NCBI GenBank assembly: GCA_035555855.1
Contig: DATMGD010000001.1
Span: 1-38,557, forward strand
Direction: 5' to 3'
From: Palsa-892 sp035555855
GTDB lineage: Bacteria > Pseudomonadota > Alphaproteobacteria > Rhizobiales > Xanthobacteraceae
Length of the DNA stretch: 38,557 nucleotides
The notes under the pieces were generated by a model. The model had not been told where the DNA came from, did no database searches, and saw only the letters and a list, made by a program, of their open reading frames with translations. The position numbers and the translations under genes were made by a program. Positions 21,665 to 29,484 of this stretch are shown piece by piece (within the stretch, counting starts at the first letter, position 1; each line of letters opens with the position of its first letter).

Positions 21665-22848
21665 GCCGTATAGCGATAGACCCAGTCGTTCCGCGCAATC
21701 AGCCGCTCGCCGCCGATGACGGGCAGCAAGAGATCGCGCGCGAAACGCTGCACGCCGTTCATATGATAGTTGCGATTATTGGCAAGCGATGCGGCTTGTA
21801 GTTTTGCCGTGCGTTGCATACGCGCGGCTTCGTAAGCGCGCAGACGCGGCGCAATGCCGTTTTCGCTTTCGTTGGCGCCCTGTAGATGTTTCGCAAGCAC
21901 AAGCGCGTCCTCGATCGCGGCCGCCGCACCCTGCGCCATGAACGGCAGCATCGGATGCGCGGCGTCTCCGAGTAGCGTCGCGTGGTCCTTGCCCCATGTT
22001 GCGAGCGGCGGCCGGTCGTAAAGCGGCCAGCGGCGAAACGAGGGTGCGGCCTCGATCAGATCGCGCAAGGGCTTCGCCCAGCGCATACAGGTTGCCGGAA
22101 GTTGCGAGAGGCTGCGCTCTTCGCCGTCGGCGCATTCGCGCTCCTCGGGGAAGACCAGTACGAGATTGATGCGCTCACCATTCGCGACGGGATAGTGCAC
22201 GGCGTGACCATTGCTCGCGAACCACAGCCGTACGACGGGCTCGGTCAGCATCGAAGGCAGGTTTTTGGTCGGGATCAGCGCGCGCCAGACAGAAAGCCCA
22301 TGAAAGCGCGGCGGCGTTTTGCCATGCAGCCGTGCGCGCACTTTCGAACGCAAGCCGTCGGCGCCGATCAGCGCCGCACCCAATTCCTCGCGCACCTCGC
22401 CGCCGCTATGGACCGTGGCGGTGACGCCGCGGGTGTGATCGGCAAAATCACTCACCTCAGTGCCAGTGCGCAATTCGACATCGACTTGATCGGCGGCGGC
22501 TTCCGCGAGCGCGCGATGGAGATCGGAGCGGGCGAGCACCAGCCATGGCGCGCCGTAGCGTGCGCTCGGCCCGCGCAGATCGGCGCGCAGCAATGTGCGT
22601 CCGCTTTCAGCTTTCGTAACAACGAGCGCCTCGGGCTCAATCGCGCGCTCGCGTACGGCGTCGAGCACGCCGAGTTCGCGCAGCACGCGGGTTGCGTTCG
22701 GCGCAAGCTGTAGCCCCGCGCCGCTTTCACCGAGGGATGCGGCGCGCTCGCAGACGAGTGCGCGGTAATTGGCTTTGGCGAGCGCGATCGCGGCGGTGAG
22801 CCCGCCGATCCCGGCGCCCGCGACGATCAGCGTGCGCGAGCGCTTCAA
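21661..22848 (-). CDS. FAD-dependent monooxygenase (salicylate-hydroxylase-like)
   Basis: 395 residues of the group A flavoprotein aromatic hydroxylase family. The Rossmann fingerprint GAGIGG (11-16) is at the start, a DG-type motif (ALIGADGLRSKVR) in the middle, and the third FAD motif LLGDAAHPMLPFMAQGAAAAIEDA near residue 300. The substrate is unknown; an aromatic acid hydroxylation is the family reaction, and UbiH-like roles cannot be excluded. It starts four bases after the CHCC zinc-finger gene, so the two form an operon. Confidence 0.92.
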   Translation of the reverse strand: MKRSRTLIVAGAGIGGLTAAIALAKANYRALVCERAASLGESGAGLQLAPNATRVLRELGVLDAVRERAIEPEALVVTKAESGRTLLRADLRGPSARYGAPWLVLARSDLHRALAEAAADQVDVELRTGTEVSDFADHTRGVTATVHSGGEVREELGAALIGADGLRSKVRARLHGKTPPRFHGLSVWRALIPTKNLPSMLTEPVVRLWFASNGHAVHYPVANGERINLVLVFPEERECADGEERSLSQLPATCMRWAKPLRDLIEAAPSFRRWPLYDRPPLATWGKDHATLLGDAAHPMLPFMAQGAAAAIEDALVLAKHLQGANESENGIAPRLRAYEAARMQRTAKLQAASLANNRNYHMNGVQRFARDLLLPVIGGERLIARNDWVYRYTA

Positions 22849-22852
22849 CGGA

Positions 22853-23095
22853 TCAGGCGGCGCGTTCGACGACCGCGCTTTCCGGCACCGAGGCGCCGGG
22901 CTTCAGCGAGTGGTCGAGCTTGTAGAGCGTCGAGCAATAGGGGCAGACGAGTTCCTCGGCATCGCCCATGTCGAGATAGACATGCGGGTGGTCGAAGGGT
23001 GCGCTTGCGCCTTCGCACATGAATTCGTGGGCATTGATGCGGATGACGGGAACGCCCGCGTCATTCTGGAAGTGAGGAACGATCTTGTCGGCCAT
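22853..23095 (-). CDS. CHCC-type zinc-finger protein (NDUFS6-like)
   Basis: 80 residues containing the zf-CHCC pattern: Cys27 (EFMCEG), His36 (DHPHVYL), then Cys51 and Cys54 (CPYC). This is the fold of the 13-kDa Complex I subunit NDUFS6, which in mitochondria and alphaproteobacteria is an accessory subunit of NADH:ubiquinone oxidoreductase. No other nuo gene is in the window. The ATG at 23095 is preferred for GGAGC five bases upstream. It precedes the monooxygenase gene by four bases. Confidence 0.88.
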   Translation of the reverse strand: MADKIVPHFQNDAGVPVIRINAHEFMCEGASAPFDHPHVYLDMGDAEELVCPYCSTLYKLDHSLKPGASVPESAVVERAA

Positions 23096-23189
23096 GGGAA
23101 GCTCCGTTCGGCGCGGACCATAGCGGGGGAGGTGCGGCCTGCAAAGTCTCATCTTGGCAATGCCGCAATTTCTCCCCATATCGGCGGCC

Positions 23190-24179
23190 ATGCGACGAAC
23201 GACCAAATTCGCCCTTGTGGCCGCGATTCTCGCGGCGGCCGTCTATGTGCTGCCGCAGGGCAAGCGCGCGGCCGAATTGCATATGGCGGCGAACGATCCG
23301 GCGAAGCTTTCCGAATTGCAGCTTGATGAAGTTTTCACCGCCGATTATGCGCGCGGCGAGATCGAGCGGGCGCTTGCCGCGGACGATATTGAACTTGCCG
23401 AGAGCTTCGTTGCGCTTGCCGACGAGCGCGGCGTCGCGGTGCCGGACGAATTGCGCGCGCGCCTCAAGGAAGCGCAGACGCCGTCGCGCAACCGCATTCG
23501 TATGGCCAAGAGTTTCGGGCGCGGCTTTACGACCGGCGAGACGGGCGACGGTGCCGGGCTCTTGGGCGCGGCGGTCGGCGATCTGATCGGCTGGGGCGAC
23601 GTGCGGGATCTCGCGCGCGAATCCTGGCACGCCGTTTCGGGCCAGGAAGTGAACAAGTTTCTGGCAGCGCTTTCGGTCGCGGGTCTTGGCGTCACCGCCT
23701 GGACCTATTCGAGCATGGGTGCTGCGGCGCCGGTGCGCGAAGGCGTCACGGTCGTGAAGGCAGCGGCGCGCGGCGGAAGGCTCAGCGAAGGTTTTGTGAA
23801 ATCGGCGGGGCGCGTGCTCGCGAACGGCCGCGTTGAGCGCGTCGGCGTTGCGCTCGCCGATCTTGGCTCGATGCAGGGCAAAGCCGGAACGCGCGCCGCG
23901 CTTTCGGGCTTGCGCGAGACGCAGAGCATCGGCGAAATTTCCAAACTCACGCGGCTTGCGACGGCGCGCGGACGCGGCACGCTCGCGGTGCTGAAGACGC
24001 TCGGGCGCGACTCGTTCGCGCTGGGCGCGGCGGCGGTCATTGCCTTCGGCTGGCTGCTGGGTGCCTTCGTCAATCTCTTTTTAATTGTCGCGGCGATACA
24101 ACAGGGTTTCATCGCGCTCGTGCGCAAGCTGTGGCCGCCGCGCGCGTTGCGATCGGCGCAACTCGATGCGATTGCCTAG
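23190..24179 (+). CDS. Membrane protein of unknown function
   Basis: About 329 residues from the ATG at 23190; a TTG at 23154 or an ATG at 23160 are alternatives, and none has a clear ribosome binding site, so the start is uncertain. An N-terminal hydrophobic helix (about residues 6-22) is followed by a helical, charged region (LDEVFTADYARGEIERALAADDIELAESFVAL), Gly-rich stretches (GRGFTTGETGDGAGLLGAAVGDLIGWG), an internal hydrophobic helix, and a C-terminal pair of hydrophobic segments ending in LVRKLWPPRALR. The middle resembles tail-like helical repeats. No domain was recognised, although this type of protein is common as a hypothetical in Hyphomicrobiales. Confidence 0.75.
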   Translation: MRRTTKFALVAAILAAAVYVLPQGKRAAELHMAANDPAKLSELQLDEVFTADYARGEIERALAADDIELAESFVALADERGVAVPDELRARLKEAQTPSRNRIRMAKSFGRGFTTGETGDGAGLLGAAVGDLIGWGDVRDLARESWHAVSGQEVNKFLAALSVAGLGVTAWTYSSMGAAAPVREGVTVVKAAARGGRLSEGFVKSAGRVLANGRVERVGVALADLGSMQGKAGTRAALSGLRETQSIGEISKLTRLATARGRGTLAVLKTLGRDSFALGAAAVIAFGWLLGAFVNLFLIVAAIQQGFIALVRKLWPPRALRSAQLDAIA

Positions 24180-24206
24180 CGCGCAGTAATTTTCTCCGGA
24201 TTTTTC

Positions 24207-24965
24207 ATGCCTTCCTTTCAGCACGCCAACATCGACATTGCCTATATCGACGAGGGCGAAGGCGAGCCGATCGTGCTCGTGCACGGCTTTGCATCCAATA
24301 AAGAGATCAACTGGATATTGCCGGGCTGGACGGCGGCGCTGAAGCGCGCCGGCCGCCGCGTCATTGCGCTCGACAATCGCGGACATGGCCAGTCGTCGAA
24401 GCCGCACGACCCTGCCGCCTACGACATGCCGTCGATGGCGGGGGATACGCTTGCGCTGCTCGATCACTTAAAGGTCGAACGCGCCGATTATCTCGGCTAT
24501 TCGATGGGCGGGCGGATCGGCATGCATCTCGCGCTTCATCATCCCGACCGCATCCGCTCGTCATCTCTTGGCGGCATTGGCGCTTCGATCATCTCGGGGC
24601 CGGGGCGGCGCGATCAGATCATCGCGGCGCTCGAAGCCAAAAGCGCAGCCGACATCACCGACCCCGTGGCAAAGCAGTTTCGCGTCTTTGCCGAGCAGAC
24701 CAAATCGGACCTCCAGGCGCTGATCGCCTGCATGGGCGGCCTGCGCGTCGAATTCACCGAAAAAGAGCTTGCCTCCAACAAGGTGCCGATGCTGATCGTG
24801 CGAGGCGGGGATGACGACGATATCGCGGGGCCCGCGGCCGGGATCGCCCGCATCATCCCCGGCTGCGAATACATCGAAGTGCCCCATCGCAACCACATGA
24901 CGGTGGTGGGCGACCGCATCTTCAAGGATGGCGTGCTCGCCTTCCTCGAAAAGCACGGCCAATAA
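24207..24965 (+). CDS. Alpha/beta-fold hydrolase
   Basis: 252 residues. The oxyanion-hole region is LVHGFASN (24-31), the nucleophile elbow GYSMGG has Ser99, the acid is probably in the GGDDDD stretch near residue 202, and the catalytic His is His230 in HRNHMTVVGD. An esterase or C-C hydrolase-like activity is expected; the substrate cannot be read. No signal peptide. It follows the membrane protein by 27 bases and could be co-transcribed. Confidence 0.92.
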   Translation: MPSFQHANIDIAYIDEGEGEPIVLVHGFASNKEINWILPGWTAALKRAGRRVIALDNRGHGQSSKPHDPAAYDMPSMAGDTLALLDHLKVERADYLGYSMGGRIGMHLALHHPDRIRSSSLGGIGASIISGPGRRDQIIAALEAKSAADITDPVAKQFRVFAEQTKSDLQALIACMGGLRVEFTEKELASNKVPMLIVRGGDDDDIAGPAAGIARIIPGCEYIEVPHRNHMTVVGDRIFKDGVLAFLEKHGQ

Positions 24966-25035
24966 ATCGCGAGTCATTTGAATCGCTTGCGCGCGGTTTT
25001 TCGCGCGCGGACTCGTTAGCGGCATTTGTTCAGAA

Positions 25036-25124
25036 CTTGATTCAAGCAGCGCCTTGAAGCCTTTCGGGAACCCCGTTGGCCGCGTTCCATCATGCTTTCG
25101 CGCCGGTTAAGGCCCTGATTCAAG
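25036..25124. repeat. Two copies of a TTGATTCAAG-type dyad upstream of cysE
   Basis: CTTGATTCAAG (25036-25046), a near-perfect palindrome with a single central base, and CCTGATTCAAG (25114-25124), which differs by one base; their starts are 78 bases apart. They lie 70-170 bases before the cysE start in a 240-base gap and may be binding sites for a regulator of cysE. No matching known site was recognised. Confidence 0.4.
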
Positions 25125-25205
25125 CGCACCTGCCATGCGTGGATTCTTTACGGCATCCGGGCTAGAAGGCCTCAAAACCGCAATGCAAGGCTTGGGAGAG
25201 AAGCC

Positions 25206-26042
25206 ATGGCAAAACCGAATGTTCAGGCCGTTCACGCCGTCGACCCGGTATGGGCGCGCGTGCGCGAAGAAGCCGAAGCGATCACCAAGAGCTCGCCGGA
25301 GCTTGCCACCTTCCTGTTCGCGACCGTGCTCAATCATGGCCGGCTGGAAGAAGCCGTCTCCTATCGCGTCGCTTCACGTCTCGACCACACGGATGTGCCG
25401 GCGAGCATCATCCGCGAAGCCTATGCCGATCTGATCGAGGGCGAGCCGCTGCTCGGCGCGATGATGCGCGCCGATATCGTCGCCGTCACCGACCGCGATC
25501 CGGCGACGACGCGCTATATCGAGCCCATTCTTTACTTCAAGGGCTTCCATGCGCTGCAGACGCATCGCCTCGCGCATTATCTCTGGAACAAGGGCCGCAA
25601 GGATTTTGCGCTCTATCTTCAGAGCCGCGCATCTTCGGTGTTCGGCGTCGATATTAACCCGCAGACCCGCATCGGCCGCGGCGTGTTCATCGACCACGGC
25701 ACCGGCGTTGTCATTGGTGCGACCGCCGTCATCGACGATGACGTTTCGCTGCTGCAAGGCGTGACGCTCGGCGGCACAGGAAAAGAGCGCGGCGACCGCC
25801 ACCCGAAGATCCGCCGCGGCGTGCTGATCGGGGCAGGCGCGAAAGTGCTCGGCAACATCGAGGTCGGCGAGTGCTCGCGCGTTGCGTCGGGTTCGGTGGT
25901 GCTGAAAAAGGTGCCGCCGCGCACGACGGTCGCCGGCATTCCGGCGCGCGTCGTGGGTCCCGCGCCGTGCGACCAGTCGCCCGCGCACACCATGGACCAG
26001 ATGTTCGACTCGACCTCGACCTTCGCGGGCGAGAACATCTGA
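25206..26042 (+). CDS. cysE: Serine O-acetyltransferase CysE
   Basis: 278 residues. CysE makes O-acetylserine from serine and acetyl-CoA, the first step of cysteine synthesis. An N-terminal helical domain (1-140, SATase_N pattern DPVWARVREEAEAI) is followed by a left-handed beta-helix of hexapeptide repeats. This contains DINPQTRIGRGVFIDHGTGVVIG, QGVTLGGTGKERGDRHP and VVLKKVPPRTTVAGIPARVVG. The family catalytic His is in IDHGTG and the Asp-Arg-His pair in GDRHP. The ATG at 25206 has GGGAGAG upstream. Feedback inhibition by cysteine is usual in the family. Confidence 0.97.
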   Translation: MAKPNVQAVHAVDPVWARVREEAEAITKSSPELATFLFATVLNHGRLEEAVSYRVASRLDHTDVPASIIREAYADLIEGEPLLGAMMRADIVAVTDRDPATTRYIEPILYFKGFHALQTHRLAHYLWNKGRKDFALYLQSRASSVFGVDINPQTRIGRGVFIDHGTGVVIGATAVIDDDVSLLQGVTLGGTGKERGDRHPKIRRGVLIGAGAKVLGNIEVGECSRVASGSVVLKKVPPRTTVAGIPARVVGPAPCDQSPAHTMDQMFDSTSTFAGENI

Positions 26043-26070
26043 GACGATTTTTCTGCGGATACCGGCTTGC

Positions 26071-26089
26071 CCGCGCCGCCCCGGCGCGG
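26071..26089 (+). terminator. Hairpin downstream of cysE
   Basis: CCGCGCCG (26071-26078) pairs with CGGCGCGG (26082-26089) around CCC, about 30 bases after the cysE stop. A T-rich stretch follows only loosely, so it is a probable terminator or transcript-protecting hairpin. Confidence 0.5.
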
Positions 26090-26141
26090 TTAGGTAGCGC
26101 TCGTTTTATTGCGTCCTTTTCCTTGTAAATGGAGCCCGCGC

Positions 26142-26546
26142 GTGGAGAGAAGCGAACTCGATCAGGTGCAGAACTATCTGCGCCGGTTGTTCCGCAATCC
26201 TGAAATCCGTTTGTCGCCGCGCGCGCAGCGCCCGGACATGGCCGAGTTCTATATCGGTAGCGACCAGCAGGGTCTCGTCACGCTCGACACCGAGGACGGC
26301 GACCGCTCGTACAATCTGCAGATCAACGTGCCGGAAACCGACCTCCAGCGCGCGGCCGCATTCCTGCGCAAGATTCTCGGGCACCCCGACATCAAGGTGG
26401 TGGCGCGGCCGAAGAAGAAGGATTCCGCCGAGGTTAATATCGGCGATGAGTTCATCGCCGTGCTGTTTCTGGAAGATGATGGCAAGGCCTTCTCCTTCCA
26501 GATGGCGATCCTCGACACCGATCTCGGAGAGGGCGAGATGGACTGA
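26142..26546 (+). CDS. Tandemly duplicated DUF3126 protein
   Basis: 134 residues starting at GTG (26142), with GGAG seven bases upstream; an in-frame TTG at 26109 would add 11 residues. The protein is two copies of the DUF3126 unit, which in most alphaproteobacteria occurs alone in about 70 residues. The first copy runs LDQVQNYLRRLFRNPEIRLSPR, DMAEFYIGSDQQGLVTLD and DGDRSYNLQINVPETDL. The second runs LQRAAAFLRKILGHPDIKVVARPKKKDSAEVNIGDEFIAVLFLEDDGKAFSFQMAILDTDL. The second is closest to the family consensus; the first has lost the KDDSAEV-like motif. Function unknown. Confidence 0.85.
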   Translation: MERSELDQVQNYLRRLFRNPEIRLSPRAQRPDMAEFYIGSDQQGLVTLDTEDGDRSYNLQINVPETDLQRAAAFLRKILGHPDIKVVARPKKKDSAEVNIGDEFIAVLFLEDDGKAFSFQMAILDTDLGEGEMD

Positions 26547-26553
26547 AGCGGGA

Positions 26554-26573
26554 CCGCGCCGGAACCGGCGCGG
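26554..26573 (+). terminator. Hairpin downstream of the DUF3126 gene
   Basis: CCGCGCCGG (26554-26562) pairs with CCGGCGCGG (26565-26573) around AA, eight bases after the stop codon, followed by a T-rich region (AACCTTTATTTACC). Probable terminator. Confidence 0.55.
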
Positions 26574-26690
26574 AACCTCGGTTAACCTTTATTTACCTTT
26601 ACGCTTGTCCGGCATCTTCATCTTTCATTAACTGCGAGCCTCGAGGGGCGGCAGGGGGCCGCTTCCCGTTTGTTGCGTCGGGTTCGCGTA

Positions 26691-27023
26691 ATGTTGTCGC
26701 CGGAAGCTATCCAGTCGATGTTTGCCGTGGGCTTTGGCTTCGCTTTCGCGGGGCTGCTGGCGACAGGCTATCAGCTCGTTTCGGAGCGCCCGGCGAGCTT
26801 TCGCCTCCTGAACGACGAGAACCGCCCGAAGGCGCTCGCCTCGGTGCCGTTCCTCGTTTTTGCCGCGCCCTTCATCATCCTGCGCAACACCATCCGCGGC
26901 GTCACTATCCAGTCGCGCGGCTTCATGCCGGCGATGCTGGCGACCGTGCTCGCGGGCTTCTGGAGCCTTTCCTGCGGGCTCGTCATGATGGGCCTGATGC
27001 GCTCGGCCGGTTTTGGCGGCTAG
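26691..27023 (+). CDS. DUF6949-like small membrane protein
   Basis: 110 residues with three likely transmembrane helices (about 8-28, 48-66, 80-104). The conserved-looking stretches are GFGFAFAGLLATGYQLVSERPASFRLLN and LVFAAPFIILRNTIRG. The family name is from memory of Bradyrhizobium-type annotations. The ATG at 26691 has a weak ribosome binding site; a TTG at 26670 after CAGGGGGCC is a real alternative (117 residues). Function unknown. Confidence 0.75.
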   Translation: MLSPEAIQSMFAVGFGFAFAGLLATGYQLVSERPASFRLLNDENRPKALASVPFLVFAAPFIILRNTIRGVTIQSRGFMPAMLATVLAGFWSLSCGLVMMGLMRSAGFGG

Positions 27024-27099
27024 ATTTTCCCCGTTACCTTGATCGTTAGACCTCTGCGCCTCGCTGTGGCATGAGCTTGCCGCAGCAATCGAGGACGTC

Positions 27100-27630
27100 A
27101 TGCCCCTTTACGAACTGGATGGAATTCGCCCGCAGCTTCCTGCGAGCGGCAGATACTGGATCGCGCCGAGCGCGGACCTGATCGGTAATATTTTTATCGA
27201 GGAAGAAGTCAGCATCTGGTTCAACGCCGTGCTGCGCGGCGACAACGAGCCGATGAAGATCGGCCGTCGCACCAATGTGCAGGACGGCTGCGTCTTTCAC
27301 TCCGATCCCGGCTTTCCGCTCACCATCGGCGAGCACTGCACGATCGGCCACAAGGCGATGCTGCATGGCTGCACGATTGAGAACGGCGTTTTGATCGGCA
27401 TGAGCGCGACCGTTCTGAACGGCGCGCGAATCCGCGAGAACTCGATCGTCGGCGCGGGCGCGGTCGTCACCGAGGGAAAAGAATTTCCGCCGAACTCGCT
27501 GATCGTCGGCGCGCCCGGCCGCGCCATCCGCACACTCGACGAGAAGGGCGTGGCGTTGGCGCATTACGGCGCTGAGGCTTACTTCAAACGCTGGCAGCAA
27601 TACGCCAAGGGCATGAAGCCGGTTAGCTGA
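27100..27630 (+). CDS. Gamma-carbonic-anhydrase family protein
   Basis: 176 residues forming a left-handed beta-helix of hexapeptide repeats. Zinc-type histidines are at His67 (CVFHSD), His84 and His89 (GHKAMLHGC), as in gamma-carbonic anhydrases. Also visible are NVQDGCVFHSDPGFPLTIGEHCTIGHKAMLHGCTI and VVTEGKEFPPNSLIVGAPGRAIR. Members in other bacteria are annotated as PaaY or YrdA; enzymatic activity is often absent or unproven. The ATG follows GAGGACGTC. It overlaps no neighbour and ends 30 bases before a large hairpin. Confidence 0.92.
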   Translation: MPLYELDGIRPQLPASGRYWIAPSADLIGNIFIEEEVSIWFNAVLRGDNEPMKIGRRTNVQDGCVFHSDPGFPLTIGEHCTIGHKAMLHGCTIENGVLIGMSATVLNGARIRENSIVGAGAVVTEGKEFPPNSLIVGAPGRAIRTLDEKGVALAHYGAEAYFKRWQQYAKGMKPVS

Positions 27631-27652
27631 GCCTCTTGCGGCTGAGCCTCAC

Positions 27653-27690
27653 AAAAAGGGTGAGGCCGGCTCTGGGGGAGAGCCGGCCTC
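27653..27690 (-). terminator. Terminator of the BTLCP peptidase gene
   Basis: GAGGCCGGCTCT (27662-27673) pairs with AGAGCCGGCCTC (27679-27690), a 12-bp stem with a 5-base loop, with a run of five T on the minus-strand side (complement of 27653-27657). It lies between the convergent carbonic-anhydrase-like gene and the peptidase. A second, smaller stem (GCCTCAC, 27646-27652, with GTGAGGC, 27660-27666) shares bases with it. Confidence 0.65.
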
Positions 27691-27750
27691 GCGCGAACCC
27701 GGTCGGGGACGGGGAGGGTGGGGACGTGACCAGGCCGCGATTCAAACTCC

Positions 27751-28413
27751 TTATTTCGTTCCGGCGACGTAATTGGTCGGACGATTGTCGCCGAGCGAAA
27801 CCCAAACATTGACGTCGGTCTGTGACTGCCGCTTGACGAAGCGGTAGCCGGTTTCCGACCACGGCAGAATTTCGTCTTCCTGATTGTCGAGCACGTATTC
27901 GCCCTTGTCGGTGCGCACGGTGAGCACGGCATGGCCGTCGCCCTTCTTGTCGCGCACGACGGTGATCAGGAGCGCCGCACGCGGCCAGCCGGCTTCGACC
28001 AGACGGCGGCGTTTCTCGAGCACGTAATCCTCGCAATCGCCGTAGCCGTCTTCCGGATACGACCACTTTTCGATGACGCCGAAATGATCGAGATCGGTCA
28101 TCGGCTTCACGTGGTCGTTGACGTGGCGATTGATGCGTTCCATTTCCTTGTAGGCGGATTTCGTGAGCTGCACATCGACCGCCTGCGCGGGCGATACGTT
28201 GCACTCGTCGGCATGATCCCGGCAGAACTGCTTCCAGCCGATCGGCGCGCGCGTATTCTCACCGACCGAAACATAAGCCTGGCGGCCGACGGTCTGTTCC
28301 GCCGCGCTCGCGGATTTCGCAAGACAGATTCCCCCGATCGCGACGGCAAACACTGCCGCGATCATCCCCTTGTTGTTCGCGAGCTTTGCCGCGAAATTCT
28401 GATTGCCAAACAT
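27751..28413 (-). CDS. Transglutaminase-like cysteine peptidase (BTLCP type, DUF920)
   Basis: 220 residues from the ATG at 28413 (GGGGGC four bases upstream); an in-frame TTG at 28425 is less likely. A signal peptide or anchor (residues 1-38, ending AKSASAAE) sends it to the periplasm. The catalytic triad is visible: Cys127 in GDCEDY, His161 in GDGHAVLTV, Asp176 in VLDNQ. This is the bacterial BTLCP family, predicted peptidases common in Hyphomicrobiales; in the related LapG the substrate is an adhesin cleaved near the N-terminus, but no adhesin gene is here. The role is therefore open. Confidence 0.93.
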   Translation of the reverse strand: MFGNQNFAAKLANNKGMIAAVFAVAIGGICLAKSASAAEQTVGRQAYVSVGENTRAPIGWKQFCRDHADECNVSPAQAVDVQLTKSAYKEMERINRHVNDHVKPMTDLDHFGVIEKWSYPEDGYGDCEDYVLEKRRRLVEAGWPRAALLITVVRDKKGDGHAVLTVRTDKGEYVLDNQEDEILPWSETGYRFVKRQSQTDVNVWVSLGDNRPTNYVAGTK

Positions 28414-28753
28414 TGACGCCCCCAATTTTTTCTTGGCGGCAATGTGGCAAATGGCCTTTGCAGCGGCGCTAAATCACGTGCGCAATTTCAAGGCTTGTTT
28501 GAATTAAATCCTACTCAAACTTGATTCAAATTTTATTCTTTAAAATTTTAGCTAAATTGCTCCGATCGAAGATCGCCGTATGGCGCGGGTCTAATCGATG
28601 CAAGCAGCAGCCTTTTTCGAGCGCCAAAACAGCACGTCAAAAGCTGTAAAAATGCGTACGGCAAGGCTTGGCCGGAATCCGGCAAAGCTGCGGCATCGCT
28701 AATGGGGATTGAATAGTCTTGGTTAGCGGCGGGTTAGGCCGCCGCTTGCGCGC
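28414..28753. other. Intergenic region upstream of the BTLCP gene, AT-rich
   Basis: 340 bases without a gene, between minus-strand genes. The stretch 28490-28560 is strikingly AT-rich for this genome and contains TTTGAAT and ATTCAAA in inverted orientation around GATTTAAT-like sequence, and CTTGATTCAAA at about 28515, similar to the dyads upstream of cysE. A stem AGCGGCGG/CCGCCGCT at 28725-28746 lies just after the PilZ gene. No small gene, tRNA or known riboswitch was recognised. Confidence 0.5.
28725..28746 (-). terminator. Hairpin after the PilZ gene
   Basis: AGCGGCGG (28725-28732) pairs with CCGCCGCT (28739-28746) around six bases, eight bases past the PilZ stop on the minus strand. No T run follows, so it is a weak terminator call. 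Confidence 0.35.
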
Positions 28754-29374
28754 TCAGTTGGCGCTGCCGAGATCGTGCTCGAGCGTATCCGGGTTCTGGA
28801 CGCGGCTGAACTCGATGGCAAAGCCGCCTTCGATCTGGCGGACGACGCGGCCATGCGTGCGGCCGAGGATGACCGGCGTGCCGGGCGCGACCGCGGTAGT
28901 GGTGGCGACCGCGGCGCCCGAGAGCGAAACGTCGACGATGCGGCAGGGGATGGTGACGCCGGTCGGCAGCGTCAGCGTCGAGCGCGGATCGGCGATCGAG
29001 AAACGCTCGTGGCGGCGGTCTTCCGGCAGGCCGAGCAACTGGCGATTGGCGAACCAGGTGAGTTGGCTTGCAAGCTTGTCGCGGCGGCGCGAAGTGCCGG
29101 CGACCGTCATCGCGAAGCCGTTCGGCAGATGGCGAACGCATTTGCCTTCGGCGCGGCCAAGATGATCGATATAGGCGACGACCGTTTCGCCAATCTGCGG
29201 CTTTGCATCGGCCATCATCGCGAGGCCGCCCGGCGACATGTTGAGGGTCTGGCAGGCGTACTCCTGCCGATTTTGCAGCATGTAGCGGCCGGTGAGCTGA
29301 AGCTTCACCCGTTGATGCTTGCGCCGCTCCTGGTTGAGCGAAAGCGAGCGCGCCGCGCGACTGAACTGCATCAT
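28754..29374 (-). CDS. Protein with two PilZ (c-di-GMP-binding) domains
   Basis: 206 residues holding two PilZ domains in tandem. Both keep the c-di-GMP-binding signature: first R18-x3-R22 (RRKHQR) and N45-x-S47-x2-G50 (NMSPGG); second R120-x3-R124 (RRHER) and D148-x-S150-x2-G153 (DVSLSG). No other domain or membrane segment is seen, so it is a cytoplasmic c-di-GMP receptor whose output must come from a partner. The start is taken as the first of two adjacent ATGs (29374); a long upstream in-frame extension exists but has no family support. The PAS_5 gene lies upstream on the same strand with a 110-base gap. Confidence 0.88.
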   Translation of the reverse strand: MMQFSRAARSLSLNQERRKHQRVKLQLTGRYMLQNRQEYACQTLNMSPGGLAMMADAKPQIGETVVAYIDHLGRAEGKCVRHLPNGFAMTVAGTSRRRDKLASQLTWFANRQLLGLPEDRRHERFSIADPRSTLTLPTGVTIPCRIVDVSLSGAAVATTTAVAPGTPVILGRTHGRVVRQIEGGFAIEFSRVQNPDTLEHDLGSAN

Positions 29375-29484
29375 GACGAAATAGGCCGACCTGCTGGCGA
29401 ATGTTCCGCAAGCGTAGTCGCCTGTAGTTAACGGGGCGTATCTCTGGCCGGTCCTGGCGCGCAATGGCCAAGGAAAACCGGGGC

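Noticed and set aside
24989..25008. GCGCGCG/CGCGCGC hairpin after the alpha/beta hydrolase gene as terminator
   Set aside because: Alternating GC repeats form such stems easily, and no T run follows.
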